Shown here: piece after piece, positions 1 through 9,293 of the stretch | Position numbering within the stretch: the first letter of the stretch is position 1 | Layout: every line of letters starts with the position of its first letter | DNA from: Pseudomonas guariconensis | GTDB lineage: Bacteria; Pseudomonadota; Gammaproteobacteria; Pseudomonadales; Pseudomonadaceae | Direction of reading: 5' to 3' | NCBI RefSeq assembly: GCF_024127895.1 | Contig: NZ_JAMYBK010000003.1 | Span: 276,138 to 340,137 of the forward strand | Length of the DNA: 64,000 nt | Notes under the pieces: generated by a model | Told to the model about the DNA's origin: nothing | Database searches by the model: none | Seen by the model: the letters and a program-made list of their open reading frames with translations, nothing else | Made by a program: the position numbers and the translations under genes

Positions 1-62
1 GGGGCGAGCCTGGCCACGGTGCGCCATGCGGCACACCGGGCGACCCTCGCCTTGGCCTGGTG

Positions 63-551
63 TCAGATGTGGTAGATGTCGATGACCTGACGCACGTAGT
101 CGTTCTTCAGGACCACCTTCTTGGCCAGGATCCGCAGGTCTTCGCCCCGCAGGTCGAGGGTGTAGAAGCTGGTGCCGAAGTAGCTGTCGGTGGTCTTGTA
201 GCGAAAGCTCAGGGTGTGCCAGTTGAACCGCACCTGGCACTGGCCATCGCGCTGCTCGACGATCTCGATGTTGCTGATGTTGTGGGAGGTGCGGGTGTCC
301 GGGACGGTGGCGCTGGAGCGCTCGGTCTTGATGCGGAACACCCGGTCCTCCAGGCCGCCACGGTTGCCGTACCAGATCAGCGAGATCTCGCTCTGCGGGT
401 CTTCGGTGAGGCGGTCGTCATCGTCCCAGGACGGCATCCAGAAGGTCGCGTCGGCAGCGTACAGCTCCAGCCACAGGTCCCACTGGGCATCGTCCAGGTA
501 GCGCGCCTCGCGGTAGAGGAAGTCGCGCACGGTTTCATAGGTGCTGGTCAT
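63..551 (-). CDS. benB: benzoate 1,2-dioxygenase small (beta) subunit
   Basis: Small subunit of the benzoate dioxygenase oxygenase component. It gives structural support in the alpha3beta3 hexamer that adds O2 to benzoate to form the cis-diol. The 162-aa product has the cystatin-like beta-subunit fold signature: an N-terminal stretch rich in Y, D and W ([21 protein letters not shown]), the [11 protein letters not shown] segment, and a C-terminal [16 protein letters not shown]. Length equals known BenB. Its ATG overlaps the benA stop by 4 nt, so translation is coupled. The reductase benC would be expected next on the left. Only 62 bases remain in the window (they hold an imperfect hairpin around 18-37), and no BenC-like start is visible there. 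The alternative, AntB of anthranilate dioxygenase, is less likely because the partner alpha subunit is clearly BenA-like. Confidence 0.93.
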   Translation of the reverse strand: MTSTYETVRDFLYREARYLDDAQWDLWLELYAADATFWMPSWDDDDRLTEDPQSEISLIWYGNRGGLEDRVFRIKTERSSATVPDTRTSHNISNIEIVEQRDGQCQVRFNWHTLSFRYKTTDSYFGTSFYTLDLRGEDLRILAKKVVLKNDYVRQVIDIYHI

Positions 552-1906
552 TGCACGGCCTCCACGGGGATCAGGCGCTGTTCCTGCTCAAGGGCCTTGA
601 TCATGGTCTCCTGCCAGTACTTGTGCTGCAGCACGAACAGGCCCTCGTCCTCGGTGCGTACGCCCGACAGCAGCGGCTTGAGCTCGATCTCGCGGGCGGC
701 CTCGTCGGCGCCTTCGACCCAGTGGGCCGCGCCACGGGACATGTCGTTCCAGCCGGCACCGGCGCCATAGCCGGTCTGGCAGGAGCGGAACTCCTCCAGG
801 TCATCCGGGGTGGCCATGCCGCTGACGTTGAAGAAGTCCTCGTACTGGCGGATACGCCTGGCCCGGGCCTCGGCACTCTCGCCCTTGGGGGCGATGCAGT
901 AGATGGTGATCTCGGTCTTGTTCACCGAAATGGGCCGGGCGATGCGGATCTGCGAGCTGAACTGATCCATCAGGTAGACGTTGGGGTACAGGCACAGGTT
1001 GCGCGAATTCTCGATCATCCAGTCGGCGCGGGCCTGGCCGAAATCGGCGGCTAGCTCATCACGTCGCTCATACGCCGGACGGTCCTCGGGGTTGGCCCAG
1101 CGGGTCCACAGCAGCAGGTGGCCATGGTCGAAGGAATAGAAGCCGCCACCCTGCTTGGCCCAGGCGCCGGCACTCATGGTCTTGATCTGTTCCCCAGCCT
1201 CGCGCTGCTTGCGCTGGTTCTGGGTGGCGGCGTAGTTCCAGTGCACGGAACTGACGTGGTAGCCATCGGCGCCGTTCTCGGCGGTGAGCTTCCAGTTGCC
1301 TTCGTAGATGTAGGAGCTGGCGCCGCGCAGCACTTCCAGGCCTTCCGGCGACTGGTCGACGATCATGTCGATGATCTTCGCCGACTCGCCCAGGTGTTCG
1401 ACCAGGGGTTTGACATCGGGGTTGAGGCTGCCGAACAGGAAGCCGCGATAGGACTCGAAGCGGGCGACCTTGGTCAGGTCGTGGGAGCCGTCGCAGTTGA
1501 AGCTGTCGGGGTAGCCGGCGTTGCTCGGATCCTTGACCTTGAGCAGCTTGCCGCTGTTGTTGAAGGTCCAGCCATGGAACGGGCAGGTATAGCTCGAACG
1601 GTTGCCGCGCTTGTGCCGGCACAGCATGGCGCCGCGGTGGCTGCAGGCATTGAGGAAGGCATTGAGCTCCCCGTCCTTGTTGCGCGCGATGAAGATCGGC
1701 TGGCGCCCCATGGTCAGGGTGAGGAAGTCGTTCTTCTCGGGGATCTGGCTTTCGTGGGCCAGGTAGATCCAGTTGCCCTCGAAGATGTGCTTCATCTCGA
1801 GTTCGAACAGGCGCGGGTCGGTGAACATCTCTCGCTTGCAGCGATAGACACCTTTTTCCCGGTCATCCTCGAGCAAGGCATTGAGGTAATCGAATCCCAG
1901 GGACAT
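548..1906 (-). CDS. benA: benzoate 1,2-dioxygenase large (alpha) subunit
   Basis: Catalytic subunit of benzoate 1,2-dioxygenase, first step of benzoate degradation to catechol. The Rieske [2Fe-2S] ligands are visible as C88-x-H90 and C108-x2-H111 (CSH and CPFH). The mononuclear iron site shows as H217 and H222 in [10 protein letters not shown]. Over its whole length the protein follows P. putida BenA (GIDYLN-, [26 protein letters not shown] segments) and not AntA. I place the start at the ATG at 1906 (452 aa, the family length), because GGAG lies 9 nt upstream. An in-frame ATG at 1921 has no ribosome binding site. The gene is first in the operon with benB and sits 147 bp from the benR end, behind a tandem BenR-type operator. 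Confidence 0.95.
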   Translation of the reverse strand: MSLGFDYLNALLEDDREKGVYRCKREMFTDPRLFELEMKHIFEGNWIYLAHESQIPEKNDFLTLTMGRQPIFIARNKDGELNAFLNACSHRGAMLCRHKRGNRSSYTCPFHGWTFNNSGKLLKVKDPSNAGYPDSFNCDGSHDLTKVARFESYRGFLFGSLNPDVKPLVEHLGESAKIIDMIVDQSPEGLEVLRGASSYIYEGNWKLTAENGADGYHVSSVHWNYAATQNQRKQREAGEQIKTMSAGAWAKQGGGFYSFDHGHLLLWTRWANPEDRPAYERRDELAADFGQARADWMIENSRNLCLYPNVYLMDQFSSQIRIARPISVNKTEITIYCIAPKGESAEARARRIRQYEDFFNVSGMATPDDLEEFRSCQTGYGAGAGWNDMSRGAAHWVEGADEAAREIELKPLLSGVRTEDEGLFVLQHKYWQETMIKALEQEQRLIPVEAVQ

Positions 1907-1969
1907 GGCCAGGGTCTCCATTGTTATTGTTCAGGCCAGGTCAGGTTAGGGTGTGCCGGGATGGGGCAA

Positions 1970-2005
1970 TATCCGGATCGTGCAGAGTGCTATCCGATTT
2001 GTGCA
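1970..2005 (-). promoter_or_regulatory. BenR/XylS-type tandem operator upstream of benA
   Basis: Read on the minus strand there are two direct copies of TGCA-N6-GGATA: TGCACAAATCGGATA (2005-1991) and TGCACGATCCGGATA (1984-1970). They start 21 nt apart. This matches the known XylS/BenR recognition pattern TGCA-N6-GGNTA in tandem with a 21-bp period. The proximal copy lies 64 bp before the benA ATG, where it would overlap the -35 region of the Pb promoter. Confidence 0.88.
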
Positions 2006-2030
2006 GGCAGGTTGGGCGCCTGGGTGTATC

Positions 2031-2049
2031 GGGGCCGCAAAGCGGCCCC
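2031..2049 (-). terminator. hairpin after benR
   Basis: GGGGCCGC-AAA-GCGGCCCC is a perfect 8-bp stem with a 3-nt loop, 4 bp beyond the benR stop codon and 26 bp before the BenR box. There is no T-run, so it may act as a barrier between benR and the benA promoter more than as a classical intrinsic terminator. Confidence 0.6.
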
Positions 2050-2053
2050 TGGA

Positions 2054-3016
2054 TCAGGCGCCCGTGCGACGCCGCAAGGTCTCGGAGGGCAACTCGCCGA
2101 ACTGCTGCCGGTAGCTCTCGGAAAACCGCCCCAGGTGCAGGAAGCCATAGTCCATCGCCAACTCGGTCACGCTGCGCACCGCGCAGCTGGCATCGCTCAG
2201 GCAGGCGTGCACCTGCTCCAGCTTGCGCTGGCGAATGTACTGCCTGGGGGTGGTCCCCAGGTGCCGGTCGAACAGCGCGTACAACGAGCGCACGCTCATG
2301 CACGCCTGCTCGGCCAAGCCTTCGGCGGACATCTCCAGCTTCAGGTTGTGCTCGATGTGCTCGAGGATTCGCTCCAGGCTGGCCCCCGGCGTACCGAGGC
2401 ATTCACGGCGGACGTTGGTGGTCAGCAGGGTCAGCAGCTTGCTGGCGACGATCTGGCTGTAGTGCCCCTGCACCCGCGGCAGCGAATCGCTCACCTCGGC
2501 CTCGTGGCAGATCATCGCCAGCAGGCTGACGAAACCGTCCAGCTCCTCCAGCCGGTAGTGATTGCGCAAGAAGCGTACGCCTGCGCTGGGTCGCTGCCAG
2601 CGCTGCTCGTCGCAGATCGATTCGAGCAGGCGGGTCGGCACCTTGAGGATGAACTTCTCGCAATCTTCCGAGTAGGTCAGGTCGACCGGGTCGTCCGGGT
2701 TGATCAGCAGCAGTTCGCCCGGCACCAGGTGGTGCTCGCGCTGGTGCCCGCGCCACAGGCAATTGCCGTTGAGCAGCACTTGCAGGTGGTAGATGGTCTC
2801 CAACGCCGGCGAGGTGACGCGCACGCTGCCGCCGTAGCTGATGCGGCACAGGTCGAGGTCGGCGAACTTGCGATGGCTCAGGCTGGCCTGGGGGTGGGTG
2901 CTTCGGGACAGGCCGATGCAATGCTGGCCCACATGCCGGTTGACGTAGTCGGAAACGGCATAGGGGTCGGCGTGATGGAACACGCTGCTGCGCTCGCTCA
3001 ACAGGCGGCTTTCCAT
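2054..3016 (-). CDS. benR: AraC/XylS-family activator of benzoate catabolism
   Basis: Transcriptional activator that binds benzoate and turns on benABC. The 320-aa protein matches BenR from P. putida nearly throughout, beginning MESRLLSERSSVFHHADPY. It has an N-terminal cupin-like effector domain (about residues 30-180, with SYGGSVRVTSPALETIYHLQ) and a C-terminal double helix-turn-helix AraC domain (about 215-318, ending GFLHLGRFSESYRQQFGELPSE). Start chosen at the ATG at 3016. A TTG two codons upstream is possible but not needed. It lies upstream of benA on the same strand, separated by a hairpin and the tandem operator that it is expected to bind. The 275 bases between it and the next gene (3017-3291) must hold its own promoter. 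I see no clear motif there. Confidence 0.94.
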   Translation of the reverse strand: MESRLLSERSSVFHHADPYAVSDYVNRHVGQHCIGLSRSTHPQASLSHRKFADLDLCRISYGGSVRVTSPALETIYHLQVLLNGNCLWRGHQREHHLVPGELLLINPDDPVDLTYSEDCEKFILKVPTRLLESICDEQRWQRPSAGVRFLRNHYRLEELDGFVSLLAMICHEAEVSDSLPRVQGHYSQIVASKLLTLLTTNVRRECLGTPGASLERILEHIEHNLKLEMSAEGLAEQACMSVRSLYALFDRHLGTTPRQYIRQRKLEQVHACLSDASCAVRSVTELAMDYGFLHLGRFSESYRQQFGELPSETLRRRTGA

Positions 3017-3291
3017 AGGCAAGGCACTCGGCTTCGTTATTGTTCTGGTCGCCGCTTCCTACGGGCGCGAGGGCCTGTGGTCGCGGTCGTTCACGGTCAT
3101 TCTATCGGGCCGGCGGGGGAATTCAGGGCTCAGGCGACCACCGGCGATGCTTGCACACACTAAGCAAAAAGCCGAGAGCCAGGCAATGCGACCAAGGAAA
3201 GGTCGTGCGGATAGCGGACAGGGCTGGACGGGTAGCCGGGCGATTATCGGACAAATTTTGAATCCAGATGGGCAAGCTGACCCCAACAAGC

Positions 3292-4347
3292 TCAATGCGC
3301 CGCCATGTCCTGACGAACCGCCCAACCCTGGCTGCGAGCCCGGAACTGCCGTGGCGCGATGGAGAACAGCTCACGAAAACGCCGGTAGAAATGCGGGAAG
3401 CTGACGAACCCGCTGGCCACCGCCACTTCGGTCAGCGACTTGCTGGTGTGCTGCAGCAACTGCCGCGCATGGGTCAGGCGCAGCTCCAGGTAGTAGCGCG
3501 GCGGCGTGGCCTGGACATGGCGGCGGAACAGGCGCTCCAGGTGACGCCGGGAAAGCCCGGCATGGCGGGCGATCTCGTCGATGCAGATAGGGTCCTCGAT
3601 ATTGGCATGCATCAGTTCAAGGGCCAGGCGCACACCGCGCGGCAAGGTCGGGTCGATGTCCGGCGCGGCCGCCGGCAGGCTGGCCTGCACCCGTGAACGG
3701 TCGCAGGCCAGCATCTGCTCCACGGCCCGGCGCAGCAGCTCGCCCCCGCTGTGTTCGAGCAGCCCGAGCATCATGTCCAGGGCACTGCTGGCGCCGGCAC
3801 AACTCATGCGCTTGCGATCCAGCACATGGGCCAGCCGGCTGACCCGCACATGCGGGAACAGCTCGTTCATCATCGCCCGGCCATCGGGGTGGAAGGCGCA
3901 TTCATGGTCATTGAGCAGGCCGGCCTCGGCCAGGAAGTAGGCCCCGTTCCACAGGCCACCGAGCAGGCAGCCTTGCTGGTCGGCCTGGCGTAGCTTGCCA
4001 CGCAACAACGGATCGTTCTCCAGGCGCACCCGGAAACCACCGCACACCAGCAGGATGTCCAGCCCCTGCACATCGAGCTCGGCCAGCGGCGTGTTGACCG
4101 GCAAGGCCAGCCCCAGGTCGCTCATGACCTGGCTGCCCTCGCCCACCACCTGGATCTGGAACAACGGCGTGGCGCTCATCAGGTTGGCGGTCACCAGGGT
4201 GTCCATGGCAGCGGTGAAGGCCATCATGGAGAAGTGCTCGCGCAGGACGAAGGCCACCCGCCGGCACGGCTGCGACAGCGCCGTGCGGCCAGACGGATCC
4301 AGGTGGGCCAGGTTGGTGTTCTTCAGGACGCTTTCGAAATGACTCAT
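3292..4347 (-). CDS. GlxA-family transcriptional regulator (DJ-1/PfpI domain + AraC HTH)
   Basis: Regulator with an N-terminal amidotransferase-like DJ-1/PfpI ligand domain (about residues 15-180; GLDILLVCGG, GLWNGAYFLAEAGLL) and a C-terminal AraC DNA-binding domain (about 230-345; GLSRRHLERLFRRHVQATPPRYY and VASGFVSFPHFYRRFRELFSIAPRQFR). GlxA-type proteins such as GbdR and CdhR control betaine, carnitine and dimethylglycine catabolism in Pseudomonas. The gene follows proX by 59 bp on the same strand, which supports a role in quaternary amine use. The usual nucleophile elbow Cys of DJ-1 is replaced by asparagine in GLWNGA, so it is probably a binding, not an enzymatic, domain. The ATG at 4347 (351 aa) is preferred over a longer frame whose N-terminus is low complexity. 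The specific inducer is unknown. Confidence 0.85.
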   Translation of the reverse strand: MSHFESVLKNTNLAHLDPSGRTALSQPCRRVAFVLREHFSMMAFTAAMDTLVTANLMSATPLFQIQVVGEGSQVMSDLGLALPVNTPLAELDVQGLDILLVCGGFRVRLENDPLLRGKLRQADQQGCLLGGLWNGAYFLAEAGLLNDHECAFHPDGRAMMNELFPHVRVSRLAHVLDRKRMSCAGASSALDMMLGLLEHSGGELLRRAVEQMLACDRSRVQASLPAAAPDIDPTLPRGVRLALELMHANIEDPICIDEIARHAGLSRRHLERLFRRHVQATPPRYYLELRLTHARQLLQHTSKSLTEVAVASGFVSFPHFYRRFRELFSIAPRQFRARSQGWAVRQDMAAH

Positions 4348-4406
4348 GGCTCGACTCACAGGCAGCCGGTGCCCCGGCCAGGCCAGGGCGGGTGGGAGAA
4401 AAACGT

Positions 4407-5426
4407 TTACTTGCCGGCGGCGTCGCGGGACGCCTGCAGCCACTCGTCGAACTGCTGGCGGTGGGCGGCGACCCATTCCTTGGCGTGGCGCTGGATATCG
4501 GCAGGCTTCTTCTCGCCCTGCTGCATCTTCAGGTTCTGCGCGCTCTCGTCGTCGGTGCTGATCTGCACCAGCGAGAGGAACTTCAGCGCCGCCGGGTTCT
4601 TGTCGGCGAAGTCCTTGTTCAGCACGGCCACCACCTTGTCCACGGCAAAGCCCAGGTTCTTGCCCTTGTACAGGGTGTCGACATCGTTGTTGCCGTCAGG
4701 CAGGTCGGTCTTGGGCACTTCCAGCCAGACCACGTCGCGGCCTTCGACCAGCACGCTGGCGATCCACTGCGGTACCCAGGTGAAATACAGGATCGGCTTG
4801 CCATCCTTGTAGCGGGTGATGGTGTCGGCCATCAGTGCGAAGTACGAGCCTTGGTTGACGTGCACGGTCTTCTCCAGGTCGTAGGCCTTCATGTGGTGGG
4901 CGATCACCAATTCGCAGCCCCAGCCCGGGTTGCAGCCGGTCAGATCGGCCTTGCCATCGCCGTCGGTGTCGAACAGCTTGGCGATCTCTGGCTTCTTCAG
5001 GTCGGTGATGTACTTGATGTTGTGCGCATCGGCGGTCTTCTTGTCGATCAGGTAGCCCTGGCTCACTCCGGGCAGGATGTTGCCGGTCTTGACCATCGCG
5101 CTGTCACCGCCGGCCTGCTGGTAGAACTTGTCGTGCAGCTTCTCCCACAGGTGCACGGTGAAGTCGGCGTCGCCATTGGCCAAGGCCACCATCATCACGC
5201 CGTACTCGGTCTCCTTCGGTTCCTGGACCTTGTAGCCCAGTTCACGCAAGCCTTCCATGGCCACCTCGCCACGGAAGCGCTCCTCGGCGATGGAGGGGAA
5301 GATCGGCGTGACCTTGGCGCCCTCGCCCGGCTTTTCGGCCGAGGCGCTGGCGCACAGGGAGGCGGCCACCAGCGACAAGGCGGTGGCGCATTGCAGGACG
5401 CTACGGGAGAACTTGGATCGATGCAT
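4407..5426 (-). CDS. proX: glycine betaine/proline-betaine ABC transporter, periplasmic binding protein (ProX-like)
   Basis: Periplasmic substrate-binding component of a ProU-type importer for glycine betaine or a related osmoprotectant. The 339-aa protein starts with a signal peptide (SVLQCATALSLVAASLCASASA) and closely follows E. coli ProX, including the segment LFDTDGDGKADLTGCNPGWG with its two Cys and the Trp residues used to cage the quaternary ammonium (W in NPGWG and in YFTWVPQW). The start is the ATG at 5426: AAGG lies 9 nt upstream, while for the in-frame GTG at 5432 the spacing is only 3 nt. It follows proW by 57 bp in a proV-proW-proX-regulator order. Confidence 0.92.
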   Translation of the reverse strand: MHRSKFSRSVLQCATALSLVAASLCASASAEKPGEGAKVTPIFPSIAEERFRGEVAMEGLRELGYKVQEPKETEYGVMMVALANGDADFTVHLWEKLHDKFYQQAGGDSAMVKTGNILPGVSQGYLIDKKTADAHNIKYITDLKKPEIAKLFDTDGDGKADLTGCNPGWGCELVIAHHMKAYDLEKTVHVNQGSYFALMADTITRYKDGKPILYFTWVPQWIASVLVEGRDVVWLEVPKTDLPDGNNDVDTLYKGKNLGFAVDKVVAVLNKDFADKNPAALKFLSLVQISTDDESAQNLKMQQGEKKPADIQRHAKEWVAAHRQQFDEWLQASRDAAGK

Positions 5427-5483
5427 TGTCACTTACCTTCTTCTGGTTGTTCTTTACAGGTAGGGCAGATGGGGTCGGTGGGC

Positions 5484-6434
5484 TCAGGCGGCCTTGCGTG
5501 GTGCGCCCTGCCCTGAACCACACAGGCGCAGCAGCAGGCCCACGGGGCCGGTGTGGTACCAGCGCAGGCTCGGGTCGGCGCTGCTGCGCGCGCCCATGGC
5601 CTGGGTCAGGCGGTCGAGGAAGATCGCCAGCAGCACCAGCCCTACCCCGCCGACCGTGGCCAGGCCCATGTCCAGGCGGCCGATACCGCGCAGCACCATC
5701 TGCCCCAGGCCACCCACCGAAATCATCGAAGCGATCACCACCATCGACAGCGACAGCATCAGGGTCTGGTTCATGCCCGCCATGATGGTCGAGGTGGCCA
5801 GGGGCAGTTGCACCCGGGTCAGCATCTGCCGCGGCGTGCAACCGAAGGCGCGCGCCGCCTCGATCTTGTCTTCCGGCACCTGGCGGATCCCCAGGTTGGT
5901 CAGGCGCACCAGCGGCGGCAGGGCGAAGACGATGGTCACCAGCACGCCCGGCACGTTGCCGATGCCAAACAGCATCACCACCGGCACCAGGTAGACGAAC
6001 GCCGGCAAGGTTTGCATGGCATCGAGCACCGGGCGCACCACCCGCTCCAGGTGATCGCTGCGGGCGCAGAGGATGCCCAGCGGGATGCCGATCACCGCGC
6101 AGAAGAACACCGAGGTCAGCACCAGCGCCAGGGTGGTCATGGATTCCGACCACACGCCGATCAGCCCCAGCAGGGTCAGGGTGACCAAGCACAGCAGCGC
6201 CATGCGCCGGCCGGCCAACTGCCAACCGAGCAACGACGAAAGGATGATGCCGATGCTCGGCGGGATGCTCTGCAGCACGAACTCGATACCGTTGAGCACC
6301 TGGTCGATCGGCCAGCGGATGGCACGGAATACGTCGCGGAAGTTGTGCACCAGAAAATTCAGGGTGGCTTCCACCCAGTCACCCAGCGGCAGGGTGGCGG
6401 ACTGGAACGGGTCGAGAAGACTGAACTCGGACAT
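5484..6434 (-). CDS. proW: glycine betaine/proline-betaine ABC transporter permease (ProW-like)
   Basis: Inner-membrane permease of the ProU-type importer. The 316-aa sequence has a periplasmic or interfacial N-terminus ([29 protein letters not shown], typical for ProW) and then about six membrane spans. The BPD_transp_1 coupling loop is seen in [29 protein letters not shown], which docks on the ATPase. An AAGAGG ribosome site lies 9 nt before the ATG. The C-terminal ~40 residues are polar and basic and probably cytoplasmic. It sits between proV (55 bp) and proX (57 bp). Confidence 0.93.
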   Translation of the reverse strand: MSEFSLLDPFQSATLPLGDWVEATLNFLVHNFRDVFRAIRWPIDQVLNGIEFVLQSIPPSIGIILSSLLGWQLAGRRMALLCLVTLTLLGLIGVWSESMTTLALVLTSVFFCAVIGIPLGILCARSDHLERVVRPVLDAMQTLPAFVYLVPVVMLFGIGNVPGVLVTIVFALPPLVRLTNLGIRQVPEDKIEAARAFGCTPRQMLTRVQLPLATSTIMAGMNQTLMLSLSMVVIASMISVGGLGQMVLRGIGRLDMGLATVGGVGLVLLAIFLDRLTQAMGARSSADPSLRWYHTGPVGLLLRLCGSGQGAPRKAA

Positions 6435-6489
6435 CGGGGCTTACCTCTTCTTGTGGCCGCAGGCGCTCATCGGCACCCGCGACGGGCGC

Positions 6490-7650
6490 TCAGTGGCGGC
6501 TCAGGGTCTGCAGCAGCTCGTTCTTGGAAATGGTGCCTTTGAGGGCGCCGGCGCGGTCGAGCACGGGTACCGGGTAAGGCAGGCTGGCAACGATACCCAG
6601 CACGTCATGCAGGGGCGTGTCGATGTACACCGGCTGCTGCTCGTGCAGGCTGTAGCGATCGCTGGCCGAGGCGCCGTTGACGTCGGTGTCGACCACACCA
6701 AGCAACTGGCCATGCTCGTCGACCAGGTAGCCGTACGGCACCCCGGGCTTGAAGCGTGGCGCCTTGCCGTTGACCCGGCACACCGTCTCTGGATCGAACT
6801 GGGCGACATCCCCTGCCTTGAGCACCCGCGAGCTGTCGAAGCCTTTGAAGAAGGTGCGCACGTACTCGTTGGCCGGCTGGTTGATCAGCTCCTGGGGCGT
6901 GCCGATCTGCACCACCCGGCCGCCTTCCATGATCGCGATGCGATGGCCGATGCGGATGGCTTCCTCGATGTCGTGGGAAATGAAGATGATGGTGCGTTGC
7001 TGCTCGGCCTGCAGGCGGATCAGCTCGCCCTGCATCTCGCTGCGGATCAGTGGGTCGAGGGCCGAGAAGGCCTCGTCCATCAGCAGGATCGCCGGGTCGT
7101 TGGCCAGCGCGCGGGCTAGGCCCACGCGCTGCTGCATGCCACCGGAGAGCTGGTGCGGGTAACTGTGCTCGTGGCCAGCGAGGCCAACCTGGCTCAAGGC
7201 TTCGCGGGCCCTGGCGTGGCGCTCCTGCTCCGGGACGCCGGCGATCTCCAGGCCGAAGGCGGTGTTCTCCAGCACGCTCATGTGGGGCATCAGGGCGAAG
7301 GACTGGAACACCATGCCCATTTCCTTGCGCCGCACGTCGAGCAAGTCCTTGTCGGACAGACCGGTGATCTCTCTGCCGTTGAGGTGGATACTGCCGGCGG
7401 TGGGTTCGATCAGGCGGTTGAACAAGCGCACCATGGTCGACTTGCCCGACCCGGACAGGCCCATGATGACGAAGATCTCGCCACGCTTGACGGAAAAGCT
7501 TGCATCGAACACGCCGACGACGTGGCCGGTCTTGCTGAAAATCTCATTCTTGTCGGCACCCTTGCGCAACATCTCCATGGCCATGTCCGGGTTCGGACCA
7601 AACACCTTGAAAATATTGTTCACCGAAAGAATTTCATCGGCATGGCTCAT
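6490..7650 (-). CDS. proV: glycine betaine/proline-betaine ABC transporter ATPase with CBS domains (ProV-like)
   Basis: Energising ATPase of the importer, first gene of the operon. Walker A is GLSGSGKS (residues 64-71), the signature is LSGGMQQR, and Walker B is ILLMDEAFSALD, followed by the H-loop FISHD. The N-terminal part (IFKVFGPNPDMAMEMLRKGADKNEIF) is typical of ProV. Residues from about 285 to the end form a CBS pair (GVVDTDVNG, PYPVPVLDRAGALKGTISKNELL), the module that senses ionic strength in OpuA-type systems. The family length is about 390-400 aa; this one is 386. AGAGGG precedes the ATG. Regulation is probably from the 451-bp region shared with the divergent LysR gene. Confidence 0.94.
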   Translation of the reverse strand: MSHADEILSVNNIFKVFGPNPDMAMEMLRKGADKNEIFSKTGHVVGVFDASFSVKRGEIFVIMGLSGSGKSTMVRLFNRLIEPTAGSIHLNGREITGLSDKDLLDVRRKEMGMVFQSFALMPHMSVLENTAFGLEIAGVPEQERHARAREALSQVGLAGHEHSYPHQLSGGMQQRVGLARALANDPAILLMDEAFSALDPLIRSEMQGELIRLQAEQQRTIIFISHDIEEAIRIGHRIAIMEGGRVVQIGTPQELINQPANEYVRTFFKGFDSSRVLKAGDVAQFDPETVCRVNGKAPRFKPGVPYGYLVDEHGQLLGVVDTDVNGASASDRYSLHEQQPVYIDTPLHDVLGIVASLPYPVPVLDRAGALKGTISKNELLQTLSRH

Positions 7651-8101
7651 ACGACCCTCTTCTTATGCTTATAACCAATCTTCAAACATCGCACTTCTCG
7701 GGTAAGGCGGGTTCGGATCAGTGCGAGTACGCTTGGCAGTCCGTTCAAGTTCGAACGCGAGTCAAACCGGCACGCAGGCGGCCCTGCTTGGAAAAATTCT
7801 CGACATCGATGTCTTCGATGCCGCGCCGTTGCTTTCACGTTAGGCCCAGGGGGGAGCGGGGTCCAACGACATTTAGGGCGCGCTAACCATTACCTGGGGT
7901 TATCAATGCCTTGGCGAGCGCGCTGTCCTGCAGGTTCCAGCGGGGCCACGGCTTCCCCAGGGCAAGCGCATACCGCCGCGAAGGGCCGCATGGCCGTGCC
8001 CCGCGCCCCGACGCAGCGGTTTACCGCCTGGGCGCTCCCACGCTAGAGTGAGGCACACCGCGCCCTCCCCAGCCCCACGAAGGACCTCGACACCCTGCCC
8101 C
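7651..8101. other. divergent intergenic region proV / LysR
   Basis: These 451 bases separate two divergent genes and should hold both promoters. Visible symmetry: GACATCGATGTC (7802-7813, perfect palindrome) and TAACC-N9-GGTTA (7884-7902), which resembles a LysR-type operator. No coding frame with convincing codon use was found. A GAAGGA at 8079-8084 lies too far (17 nt) from the ATG at 8102 to be a normal ribosome site. Confidence 0.5.
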
Positions 8102-9109
8102 ATGGCCAGACACACCGAACCCGATCAGACCCTGATCAAGATGCCCTCCCTGCGTGCGGTCAAGGTCTTCGTCGCCGCCGCCAAGTATCAGAACTTCACC
8201 CGCGCCGCCGAGGCCCTGTGCGTGACCCAGGCGGCGGTCAGCCGGCAGATCCGCGAGCTCGAGGCGCACCTGGGCGCCGAACTGTTCACCCGCGCCGGGC
8301 GTGCGGTGGAGCTGACCGTGGCCGGCTCGATCTTCTTCGATGCGGTGCAGTTGTCGTTCGTCAACATTTCCCAGGCCGCCGAGCGCATCCGCAGCAACAC
8401 CAACACCAAGCACGTGGTCACCCTGTGCTGCTCGCCAGCGTTCTCCGCGCTCTGGCTCGGGCCTCGGCTGCCGCGGTTCTTCGAGGAGAACCCGGACATC
8501 GACATCAACCTCATCACCACCCAGAACTTCCTGTCCATGGAGCCGGGGGCGCGGCCGGACATCTTCATCTCCAAGCTGGGCAGGATCCACGAAGGCTACC
8601 GCTGCCAGCCGCTGAACCACGACATCATCTACCCGGTGTGCTCGCCCCAGTACCTGGAGCAGCATCCGGAGCTGCGCACCCTGGAAGGCATCCGGGATGG
8701 GGCCCTGCTCAACCTCAGCCCTTATGGCCGCTCCCAGGTCGCCGAGCACGTGGACTGGAACGTTTGGCTGGCCTTCCATGACATCGACCTGAAGAGCCGG
8801 GCCAGCCAGGCACCGCACTTCTTCAACGCCAACGACTACAACCTGCTGGTGCAGCTCGCCCAGAGCCACCAGGGCGTGGTGCTCGGCTGGCATATCCTGG
8901 TGGCGCCGCTGGTCGCCCAGGGCCTGCTGGTGCGGCCGGTGCCCCAGGAGGTGGTGCTCAAGGACACCTTCCACTACCTGTCGTTCAACGAAGACAAGGA
9001 GCACGACTCCAGCTGCCGCCGCCTGCGTGACTGGTTGCTGGCACAATACGAGCCACTGCAACGGGACGATCCCGGCGCCATAACGCCAGCTCATCGATCG
9101 CTCCGCTAG
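8102..9109 (+). CDS. LysR-family transcriptional regulator
   Basis: LysR-type regulator of about 335 aa. The N-terminal winged helix-turn-helix reads RAVKVFVAAAKYQNFTRAAEALCVTQAAVSRQIRELEAHLG, followed by a linker helix and a periplasmic-binding-like effector domain (NTKHVVTLCCSPAFSALWLGPRLPRFFEENPDIDINLITT). It is divergent from proVWX, so it most likely controls that importer, perhaps with the GlxA-type regulator; that is inference from position. The ATG at 8102 is preferred. The frame extends upstream to a GTG at 8048 with a proline-rich, unlikely N-terminus, and a third possible start (ATG 8141, MPSLRAVK) fits the family well. The ligand is unknown. Confidence 0.88.
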   Translation: MARHTEPDQTLIKMPSLRAVKVFVAAAKYQNFTRAAEALCVTQAAVSRQIRELEAHLGAELFTRAGRAVELTVAGSIFFDAVQLSFVNISQAAERIRSNTNTKHVVTLCCSPAFSALWLGPRLPRFFEENPDIDINLITTQNFLSMEPGARPDIFISKLGRIHEGYRCQPLNHDIIYPVCSPQYLEQHPELRTLEGIRDGALLNLSPYGRSQVAEHVDWNVWLAFHDIDLKSRASQAPHFFNANDYNLLVQLAQSHQGVVLGWHILVAPLVAQGLLVRPVPQEVVLKDTFHYLSFNEDKEHDSSCRRLRDWLLAQYEPLQRDDPGAITPAHRSLR

Positions 9110-9220
9110 CGACGAGCCGTGAGCAAGGCCGCAGTTCTTGCCATACACCGATGCTGTCAGAGCCGGCGATGGGCTCACAGGCGCCAAGCCGATCACCCAT
9201 GGGGTAGTTTGCAGGGCCGT

Positions 9221-9244
9221 GTGGGAGCGGGCTTGCCCGCGAAC
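9221..9244. repeat. REP-like element
   Basis: gtgggagcgggcttgcccgcgaac carries the Pseudomonas REP core (gtgggagcgggcttgcccgcgaa) as a short imperfect palindrome. It lies in the 184-bp gap between the convergent LysR gene and the lipoprotein gene. A single copy, without an inverted partner in the gap. Confidence 0.7.
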
Positions 9245-9293
9245 AAGGCGCAACCCTTGCCCTGTACCGCTGGTATCACGACCGGCCCATAGG

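Noticed and set aside
1..62. Start of benC or another reductase gene
   Set aside because: Neither strand gives a BenC-like start; the first residues after an ATG near position 26 do not resemble the ferredoxin domain.
1118..3163. Long open frame on the plus strand across benA and benR
   Set aside because: Antisense to convincing BenA/BenR proteins; repetitive V/G/A-rich translation typical of GC-rich antisense frames, with no domain.
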